Source: Mycobacterium triplex (GTDB lineage Bacteria > Actinomycetota > Actinomycetes > Mycobacteriales > Mycobacteriaceae). From it: DNA of 64,000 nt. The DNA lies in NCBI RefSeq assembly GCF_000689255.1, contig NZ_HG964446.1, positions 4,705,809 to 4,769,808 of the forward strand, read 5' to 3'. Shown one piece after another: positions 55,912-62,441 of this stretch. Numbering within the stretch: position 1 is the first letter of the stretch; every line of letters begins with the position of its first letter. The notes beneath the pieces were generated by a model. That model did no database searches and had not been told where the DNA came from. It worked only from the letters and a program-made list of their open reading frames with translations. Both the position numbers and the translations under genes were made by a program.

Positions 55912-56306
55912 CCGCCCGGCTGGCCCCGGCCATCAGTCCGGACACCGAGTTCTTCTGGAACGGGCTGCGCGAGCACAAGCTGCTGATCCAGCGCTGCATG
56001 GGCTGTGGAACGCTGCGCAATCCCGCGCGGCCGATGTGCCCGCACTGCCGTTCGCTTCAGTGGGAGGCCATCGAATCGTCGGGCCGCGGCAGCGTCTACA
56101 GCTACGTGATGCCGCACGAGCCGAAGTTTCCGTTCTTCGAGTATCCCTACATCGTGGTGCTGGTGGAACTCGCCGAGGGGGTGCGGCTGGTGTCGAACCT
56201 GTGCGAAATCGACCCGGCCGACGTCACGGTCGGGATGCCGGTCGAGGTTTTCTATCAATCTTTCGATAATGACCTTGTGCTGCACCAGTTCCGGCCGAGC
56301 AGCTAG
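55908..56306 (+). CDS. Zinc-ribbon/OB-fold DUF35 protein (ChsH2 C-domain-like)
   Basis: This 132-residue protein has an N-terminal helix, the rubredoxin-like zinc ribbon CMGCGTLRNPARPMCPHC, and an OB-fold (GSVYSYVMPHEPKFPFFEYPYIVVLVEL). Proteins like this bind thiolase-fold partners; in the igr system the DUF35 part of ChsH2 is needed by the Ltp2 aldolase. ATG 55908 overlaps the stop of the previous gene (ATGA). It is expected to form a complex with the lipid-transfer-like protein encoded four genes on. Confidence 0.9.
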   Translation: MTARLAPAISPDTEFFWNGLREHKLLIQRCMGCGTLRNPARPMCPHCRSLQWEAIESSGRGSVYSYVMPHEPKFPFFEYPYIVVLVELAEGVRLVSNLCEIDPADVTVGMPVEVFYQSFDNDLVLHQFRPSS

Positions 56307-56315
56307 GTGATCCTG

Positions 56316-57407
56316 ATGGACTTCACCTTCACCGAGGAACAAGAGACCATCGGCAAGCTGGCCCGCGAGCTGTTCGAGCGCCGCGCCACCCCGGAGCGAC
56401 TCACCGAACTGGAAGCCGGCCAGACCCGCTACGACGCCGCACTCTGGAAGGAACTCGCGGCCGTCGACCTGCTGGGCACCGGGTTGCCGGAGTCGGTGGG
56501 CGGTAACGGCGGCGGCTTCGTGGAGCTCGGCGTGCTGCTGGCCGAGGTGGGATGGAGTGTGGCCCCGGTGCCGGTCTACGCCACCTTGCTGCTGGGCGCG
56601 GATCCGATTGCCCGCCACGGTAGTCGCGAGCAACAGCAGCGGTTCCTGCCCGGCGTCGTCTCCGGAACTCGCATTCTGACCGCCGGGTTGCAGGAACCCG
56701 GCCGAACCGACCCGACGATCCCGGCCACCAAAGCCGTTCGCGACGGTTACAACTGGCGGCTGGACGGGGTCAAAGAGTTGGTGCCGGCAGCCCAGCTCGC
56801 CGACACCGTGCTGGTGCCCGCCGACACCGACGACGGCCAGGTGAGCCTGTTCCTGCTGGGCTGCGATGCCCCCGGCGTCGAGGTGCGGCCGGTGGCCACC
56901 ACCAACCGCGAACCGCATGCCGACGTATTCCTCGATGGCGCAACCGTTTCCGCGGCCGACCGCCTCGACGCACCGATCGAATCGCTGCACACCCGGGCAC
57001 TGATCGGGCTGTGCGCGATTCAGCTCGGCGTCACCGAGCGGGCGTTGCGGATCGCCGCCGAATACACCAGCGGGCGTGAGCAATTCGGACGCCCGATCGG
57101 CAGCTTCCAGGCCGTGCAGCAGCGGCTGGCTGACGCGTTCATCGACGTCGAGGCCATCAGGTGGACCACCTGGCATGCGGCCTGGCTGATCGCGAACGGG
57201 CGCATGGCCGACCGGGCGGCACGCATCGCGAAGTTCTGGGCCGCCGACGCCGGTGCCCGCGTCGCGTCGGCCGCCCAGCAGGTTCACGGCGGCATCGGGA
57301 TCGACATCACCTATCCCCTGCACCGCTATTTCCTCTGGGCCAAGCACAACGAGCTCACCCTTGGTCCCGCCCCGGCGCAGCTGGCCGGTATCGGCAGCAC
57401 CTACTGA
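56316..57407 (+). CDS. Acyl-CoA dehydrogenase, second subunit (FadE28-like)
   Basis: This 363-residue protein has the acyl-CoA dehydrogenase fold but a degenerate FAD loop (LQEPGRTDPTIPAT instead of YSEPGAGSD). It keeps the REQFGRPIGSFQAVQQRLAD stretch and the C-terminal AQQVHGGIGIDITYPLHRYF motif. This complements the dehydrogenase at 54146, as expected for subunits of a heteromeric enzyme. ATG 56316 was preferred to GTG 56307, with AGGTGA upstream. It starts just after the DUF35 gene. Confidence 0.9.
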   Translation: MDFTFTEEQETIGKLARELFERRATPERLTELEAGQTRYDAALWKELAAVDLLGTGLPESVGGNGGGFVELGVLLAEVGWSVAPVPVYATLLLGADPIARHGSREQQQRFLPGVVSGTRILTAGLQEPGRTDPTIPATKAVRDGYNWRLDGVKELVPAAQLADTVLVPADTDDGQVSLFLLGCDAPGVEVRPVATTNREPHADVFLDGATVSAADRLDAPIESLHTRALIGLCAIQLGVTERALRIAAEYTSGREQFGRPIGSFQAVQQRLADAFIDVEAIRWTTWHAAWLIANGRMADRAARIAKFWAADAGARVASAAQQVHGGIGIDITYPLHRYFLWAKHNELTLGPAPAQLAGIGSTY

Positions 57408-57418
57408 GAAGGAAACCG

Positions 57419-57874
57419 ATGACGACGACCGCTAACCGCATCACCACCTTGAAGTGGGCCGACATCAACGTCGGCGACGAGGTCACCCCGCTCGAAATCC
57501 CGATCACCACAACGATGATCGTGGCCGGGGCGATCGCCTCGCGTGACTTCATGCCGGTGCACCACGACGTCGAATACGCCAAGAAGCAGGGTTCGCCCAA
57601 CCTGTTCATGAACATCCTGACCACCAACGGCTATTGCGTACGCTTCCTGACCGACTGGGCCGGCCCCGAGGCGATGGTCAAGAAGCTGTCGATTCGCCTG
57701 GGCGTGCCGTGCTTTCCGGACGATCCGCTGCGCTTCACCGGCAGCGTGACCGGCAAGACCGAAGGCTCGGGCGGTGAGAACTTCGCCGAGGTGACCTTCA
57801 AGGGCGCCAACAGCCTGGGCGACCATGTCTCGGGCACCGCGATCCTCAGCCTGCTCGACGGGGAGGGCGCATGA
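57419..57874 (+). CDS. MaoC-like enoyl-CoA hydratase (ChsH1-like)
   Basis: This 151-residue single hot-dog protein has the active-site pattern ASRDFMPVHHD, with Asp and His at the D-x4-H positions. It is therefore the likely catalytic half of a hydratase whose partner is the protein at 55360. It would add water to the unsaturated side-chain CoA ester made by the two dehydrogenases. A GAAGGAAA site precedes ATG 57419. Its stop overlaps the ATG of the aldolase gene (ATGA). Confidence 0.9.
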   Translation: MTTTANRITTLKWADINVGDEVTPLEIPITTTMIVAGAIASRDFMPVHHDVEYAKKQGSPNLFMNILTTNGYCVRFLTDWAGPEAMVKKLSIRLGVPCFPDDPLRFTGSVTGKTEGSGGENFAEVTFKGANSLGDHVSGTAILSLLDGEGA

Positions 57875-59038
57875 GCTCGCTGCCCGGTAGCTGCGCGATC
57901 GTCGGGATCGGCCAGACCGAGTTCTCCAAGGAATCCGGGCGCAGCGAGCTGCAATTGGCGTGCGAGGCGGTCAGCGCCGCGCTCGACGACGCGGGCCTGA
58001 CACCCGGCGACGTCGACGGCATGGTCACCTTCACAATGGATTCCAGCGACGAGATCGACATCGCCCGCAATGTGGGCATCGGCGACCTGAGCTTCTTTTT
58101 CCCGCGTCCATCACGGCGGCGGCGCGGCGGCCGGCACCGTCGTGCACGCGGCGATGGCCGTCGCGACCGGAGTGGCCGATGTGGTGGTGTGCTGGCGCGC
58201 GTTCAACGAACGCTCCGGCTTCCGGTTCGGCGGCAGCGGACGCAACATGTCGGAGACCCCGCTGTTCATGGCGCACTACGCGCCGTTCGGATTGCTCACT
58301 CCCGCGGCGTGGGTCGCGATGCACGCCCAGCGCTATATGTCGACCTACGGCGTCAGCAACTCCGATTTCGGCCGCATCGCGGTCGTCGACCGCAAGCATG
58401 CCGCCACCAACCCCGACGCCTGGTTCTACCAGCGCCCGATCACGCTGGAGGATCACCAGAACTCCCGCTGGATCGTCGAACCCGTGCTGCGACTGCTGGA
58501 TTGCTGCCAGGAAAGCGACGGCGGGGTCGCGCTGGTGGTGACCAGCGCCGAACGTGCCCGCGACCTGAAGCAACCGCCGGCGATCATCACCGCCGCCGCG
58601 CAGGGTGCGGCCGCCAACGGCGAGATGATGACCAGCTACTACCGCGACGACATCACCGGGCTTCCGGAGATGGGCGTGGTCGCCGACCGGCTGTGGCGTG
58701 ACTCGGGCCTCAAGCCCCAGGACATCCAAACCGCGTTCATCTACGACCATTTCACGCCGTTCGTGTTCACCCAGCTCGAGGAACTCGGGTTCTGCGGGCG
58801 CGGCGAAGCCAAGGACTTCGCGACGGTCGAGCGGTTGTCGCTGGGCGGGGAATTCCCGATCAACACCAACGGCGGGTTGCTCGGCGAGGCCTACATCCAC
58901 GGGATGAACGGCATCACCGAGGGTGTGCGCCAGGTTCGTGGAACGTCGCACAACCAGGTCGACAACGTCGAACACGTGTTGGTCACCTCCGGCACCGGCG
59001 TGCCCACCAGCGGCTTGATTCTGGCGCCGGCCGGGTAA
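57871..59038 (+). pseudogene. Thiolase-fold lipid-transfer/aldolase protein (Ltp2-like), frameshifted
   Basis: The first 76 codons (SSLPGSCAIVGIGQTEFSK onward) and the second part from about 58100 (HAAMAVATGVADVVVCWRAFNERSGFRFGG to GVPTSGLILAPAG) belong to one SCP-x thiolase-like protein, but lie in different frames. Reading the run of five T at 58096-58100 as four restores a continuous 388-residue protein with the expected VHHGGGAAAGTVVHAAM bridge. In its written form the first frame runs to a stop at 58701. The family includes Ltp2, which releases propionyl-CoA by retro-aldol cleavage. It may be a sequencing error or a true mutation. Confidence 0.85.
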
Positions 59039-59060
59039 GCGCTTCGCAGAGGGGAGGACC

Positions 59061-59660
59061 ATGACGCAGGCGTCCGCGCTGACCGAAACCCGCGAACTCA
59101 TCGTCGAGTCCGCGTTCGCCTGTTTCGGTAAGCAGGGGCTGCAGAAGGCGACGATCGTCGACATCGCCAAGCGGGCCGGGGTGTCCCGCAGCACCATCTA
59201 CGAGTACTTCAGCGACAAGGCGGCGATCATCGAGGCGTGCGCCGAGCACGCGTCGGAGTGGTTCTATCGCGAGATGGCCATGGCGATGGACCGGGGCGGC
59301 ACGCTCGAGGACAAGCTGTGCTCGGCGGCGGTGTTCGTGACGCAGGCGCGACGGGTCATGGCCTCCGAGGAGTACTTCGACGAGGAAGCGATCAGCCTGC
59401 TGCTGACCAAGGATGCGGGCGTGCTGCTACGCGAATGCGTCGACTTCCTCTCGCCGTATCTGTCCGCGGCCAAGCTGACCGGCGAGGTCCGCAAGGACCT
59501 CGACATCGAAGCCGCCGGCGAATGGTTCGCGCGAATCCTGTTCTCGCTGTTCAGCACGCCGTCGCCGATCCGGGATATGGACGATCCCGACGTCGTCACC
59601 GAGTTCGTCTGCGCCCACGTGGTGCGCGGATTCGCCAGCGAGCGTCCTCGGCGTCGTTGA
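59061..59660 (+). CDS. TetR-family regulator of the P450/side-chain cluster
   Basis: This 199-residue regulator has an N-terminal helix-turn-helix (ATIVDIAKRAGVSRSTIYEYFSDKAAII) and a helical ligand domain (RRVMASEEYFDEEAISLLLTKDAGVLL). A GGGGAGG site precedes the ATG. It is the last gene on the strand, 22 bases after the aldolase gene, so it is probably co-transcribed and may control the operon in response to a CoA ester or acid intermediate. No obvious shared palindrome with the upstream promoter was found. Confidence 0.9.
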   Translation: MTQASALTETRELIVESAFACFGKQGLQKATIVDIAKRAGVSRSTIYEYFSDKAAIIEACAEHASEWFYREMAMAMDRGGTLEDKLCSAAVFVTQARRVMASEEYFDEEAISLLLTKDAGVLLRECVDFLSPYLSAAKLTGEVRKDLDIEAAGEWFARILFSLFSTPSPIRDMDDPDVVTEFVCAHVVRGFASERPRRR

Positions 59661-59661
59661 C

Positions 59662-59732
59662 TGTGCGCCTGCGGATTTCGGTGTGCGCCTGCGGCGACGA
59701 CACGCCGGAGTCTCCAGCCCCCAGCGCACACC
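59662..59732. repeat. Direct and inverted repeats between the TetR gene and proline dehydrogenase gene
   Basis: TGTGCGCCTGCGG occurs at 59662-59674 and 59682-59694, a 20-base period. GGTGTGCGC (59680-59688) pairs with GCGCACACC (59724-59732) over a 35-base loop. The two flanking genes converge here, so a bidirectional terminator is the simplest reading. Confidence 0.5.
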
Positions 59733-59760
59733 CAAGGCCGCCGGTGCACACTCAACGGGA

Positions 59761-60726
59761 TCAGTGGCCGCGCTGCGCCAAGGCCCGCAGGAAGAACGTC
59801 AGGTTGGCGGGGCGTTCGGCGAGCCGGCGCATGAAGTATCCGTACCATTGCGTGCCGAACGGCACGTAGACCCGCACGTGGTTGCCGGTGTCGGCCAGTC
59901 GGCGCTGCTCGTCGTCGCGGATGCCGTACAACATCTGGTATTCGAATCCATCGGTGCCGCGCCCTGATTCGCGGACCATGGCCGGCACCGCCTCGGTGAT
60001 CGCGGGGTCGTGCGAGGCGACCATCGGATACCCTGCGCCGGTCATCAGCACCCGCAGACAGGCCAGATAGGAGTCGGTGACCTCGTCGCGACCTCGGTAG
60101 GCCACCGATGCGGGCTCGTCGTAGGCGCCCTTGCACAACCTGATCCGGGCGCCGGAAGCGGCGAATTCCCGGCAGTCACCCAGGGTGCGCCGCAGGTAGG
60201 CCTGCAAAACGGTACCCAGCCATCCGAATTCGGTGCGCAGATCGCGCACGATGGACAGCGTCGAATCGGTCGTGGTGTGGTTCTCGGCGTCCACCGTCAC
60301 CCACACGCCGGCCCGCGCGGCCGCGTCGCAGATCGACCAGGCGTTCTCCCGGGCGATCTTCTCGCCGTCACGCTCCAGCGACTGCCCCAGCGCCGACAAC
60401 TTGACCGAGACCTCCAGCGGCCGGATTCCGTCGCCGACGGATTCGAGCCTGCCCAACCTCTCGATCAAATCGAGGTAGACCCGCACGGCGGCGTCCGCGT
60501 CATCGCCGTTCGAGACATCCTCGCCCAGATAGTCGATACTGACCAGTCGATCCGAATAACGCAGGGCGGCAACGCTATTCATCGCCGAGTCGACCGTCTC
60601 GCCGGGGACGAAGCGGTGCACCACCCGGCGGGTGACCGGCAGCCCTTCGGCGGCCCGGCGCAATCCCGGACGCCGGCTGGCGGCCATGATCGCCGGCCGC
60701 AAGGTGGCGGAGAAGACGCCGGCCAT
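59761..60726 (-). CDS. pruB: Proline dehydrogenase (PruB), Rv1188-like
   Basis: This 321-residue FAD-dependent monofunctional proline dehydrogenase makes pyrroline-5-carboxylate from proline. It has SVKLSALG, VTVDAENHTTTD, LQAYLRRT, RIRLCKGAYDEP and the C-terminal FEYQMLYGIRDDEQRRL, all typical of the PutA-type barrel. Its ATG shares one base with the stop of rocA (TGATG), so the two steps of proline catabolism are coupled. The activator gene pruC is divergent from the pair. Confidence 0.94.
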   Translation of the reverse strand: MAGVFSATLRPAIMAASRRPGLRRAAEGLPVTRRVVHRFVPGETVDSAMNSVAALRYSDRLVSIDYLGEDVSNGDDADAAVRVYLDLIERLGRLESVGDGIRPLEVSVKLSALGQSLERDGEKIARENAWSICDAAARAGVWVTVDAENHTTTDSTLSIVRDLRTEFGWLGTVLQAYLRRTLGDCREFAASGARIRLCKGAYDEPASVAYRGRDEVTDSYLACLRVLMTGAGYPMVASHDPAITEAVPAMVRESGRGTDGFEYQMLYGIRDDEQRRLADTGNHVRVYVPFGTQWYGYFMRRLAERPANLTFFLRALAQRGH

Positions 60727-62357
60727 CAGTCGGACCCCATGTGCGGGTAGGTGTGCCGGGTGGCCGGGACGAACGTCTCCTTGATGGTGCGGGCCGACGT
60801 CCAGCGCAACAGATTCAGTACCGACCCGGCCTTGTCGTTGGTTCCCGAGCCGCGGGATCCGCCGAACGGCTGGCGCCCGACGACGGCCCCGGTGGGCTTG
60901 TCGTTGATGTAGAAGTTGCCGGCCGCGAACCGCAACCGATCCTGCGCGGTGAGCACGGCCCGACGATCGTCGGCGATCACCGCGCCGGTCAGCGCGTAGC
61001 GCGACCCGGTGTCGATCACGTCGAGGATGCGCTCGTAGGAATCGTCGGGGTAGACGTGGACCGACAGCAGCGGGCCGAAGTACTCGGTAGAGAACGCCTC
61101 GTCGGTCGGGTCGTCGGACAGCAGCACCGTGGGACGGACGAAATAGCCTACGCTGTCGTCATATTCGCCACCGACCGCGATCGTGACACCGGCCGCACCC
61201 TTGGCCCGCTCGATGGCGGTGACGTTCTTGTCGAAGGCCCGCCGGTCGATCAGCGCGCCGCCGTAGTTGGTCAGGTCAGTGATGTCGCCGTAGCTCAGCC
61301 CGGCCGTGGCGCCCAGGAAGTCGTCACCCATGTGCTGCCACACCGAATGCGGGATGAACGCCCGCGACGCCGCCGAGCACTTCTGGCCCTGGTAGTCGAA
61401 TGCCCCGCGAATCAGCGCCGTGCACAACACATCCGGGCGCGCCGACGCGTGCGCGACCACGAAGTCCTTACCGCCGGTCTCGCCGACCAGCCGCGGATAG
61501 CTGTGGTAGCGGCCGATATTGGCGCCCACCTGCTGCCACAGGTGCTGAAAGGTGGCCGTCGACCCGGTGAAGTGGATGCCGGCCAGCCGCGGATCTGCCA
61601 GTGCCACATCGGAAACCGCAAAGCCGTCGCCGGTGACCAGGTTGATCACCCCGGGTGGCAATCCGGCCGCCTCGAGCAGCTGCATGGTCAGATACGCCGA
61701 CAGTGTCTGGGTGATCGACGGTTTCCACACCACGGTGTTGCCCATCAGCGCGGGTGCGGTCGGCAGGTTGCCCGCGATCGAGGTGAAGTTGAACGGCGTG
61801 ATCGCGTAGACGAAGCCGTCCAGCGGGCGGTACTCGCTGCGATTCCACTCCCCCGGTCCGCTGACCGGCTGCTGCGCCAGGATCTGGCGAGCAAATGCCA
61901 CGTTGAACCGCCAGAAGTCGATCTGCTCGCACGGGGAATCGATCTCGGCCTGGTAGACCGACTTGGACTGGCCGAGCATCGTCGCGGCGGCGATCTTCTC
62001 CCGCCACGGGCCGGCCAGCAGGTCGGCGGCCCGCAGGAACACCGCGGCCCGCTCGTCGAAAGGCAGTGCCGCCCAGTCGTGCTTGGCGGCCATCGCGGCT
62101 TCGATGGCCGCCGTCGCGTCGGCGTGGCCGGCATTGGTCAAGGTGCCCAGCGCGGCGGCGTGCCGGTGTGGCTGGACGACATCGATGCGTTCGCCGTCGC
62201 CCATCCGGTGTTTACCGCCGATGACGTGCGGGAGCTCGATCGGATGGTCGGCCAGCCCGGCGAGTTCGGTATACAGCCGGGCGCGTTCGGGCGAGTGCGG
62301 GGCGTAGTCATGAACCGGTTCGTTGCCCGGCGTCGGCACCTGGGTGATCGCATCCAT
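60726..62357 (-). CDS. rocA: 1-pyrroline-5-carboxylate dehydrogenase RocA/PruA
   Basis: This 543-residue aldehyde-dehydrogenase-family enzyme oxidises glutamate semialdehyde to glutamate. It has TPFNFTSIAGNLP, IHFTGSTATF, the general base in LVGETGGKD, the catalytic cysteine in YQGQKCSAASR, and EYFGPLLSV. ATG 62357 (MDAITQ) gives the family length; the frame continues to 62408 without conservation. It is upstream of and coupled to the proline dehydrogenase gene, and divergent from the PucR-type regulator. Confidence 0.96.
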   Translation of the reverse strand: MDAITQVPTPGNEPVHDYAPHSPERARLYTELAGLADHPIELPHVIGGKHRMGDGERIDVVQPHRHAAALGTLTNAGHADATAAIEAAMAAKHDWAALPFDERAAVFLRAADLLAGPWREKIAAATMLGQSKSVYQAEIDSPCEQIDFWRFNVAFARQILAQQPVSGPGEWNRSEYRPLDGFVYAITPFNFTSIAGNLPTAPALMGNTVVWKPSITQTLSAYLTMQLLEAAGLPPGVINLVTGDGFAVSDVALADPRLAGIHFTGSTATFQHLWQQVGANIGRYHSYPRLVGETGGKDFVVAHASARPDVLCTALIRGAFDYQGQKCSAASRAFIPHSVWQHMGDDFLGATAGLSYGDITDLTNYGGALIDRRAFDKNVTAIERAKGAAGVTIAVGGEYDDSVGYFVRPTVLLSDDPTDEAFSTEYFGPLLSVHVYPDDSYERILDVIDTGSRYALTGAVIADDRRAVLTAQDRLRFAAGNFYINDKPTGAVVGRQPFGGSRGSGTNDKAGSVLNLLRWTSARTIKETFVPATRHTYPHMGSD

Positions 62358-62400
62358 GCTGCCCAGGATCCTCGGCGCGGCCGCGCGATCTGTTGGCTGA

Positions 62401-62440
62401 TCAGACAAGATAATTCACCTACGGTAGTAGAATCAGACAA
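62401..62440. promoter_or_regulatory. Direct repeats and -10 box between rocA and pruC
   Basis: TCAGACAA occurs at 62401-62408 and 62433-62440, 32 bases apart, about three helical turns on the same face. TAGAAT (62428-62433) matches TANNNT and lies eight bases before the pruC ATG at 62442, so pruC may be leaderless. An odd palindrome CTAC-G-GTAG lies between the repeats (62419-62427). Binding by PruC is inferred from position. Confidence 0.45.
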
Positions 62441-62441
62441 T

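Noticed and set aside
58090..58110. Programmed ribosomal frameshift at the five-T run in the aldolase gene
   Set aside because: No stop codon, slippery heptamer of a known type or downstream structure supports it, and family members are read in one frame. Mutation or sequencing error is simpler.
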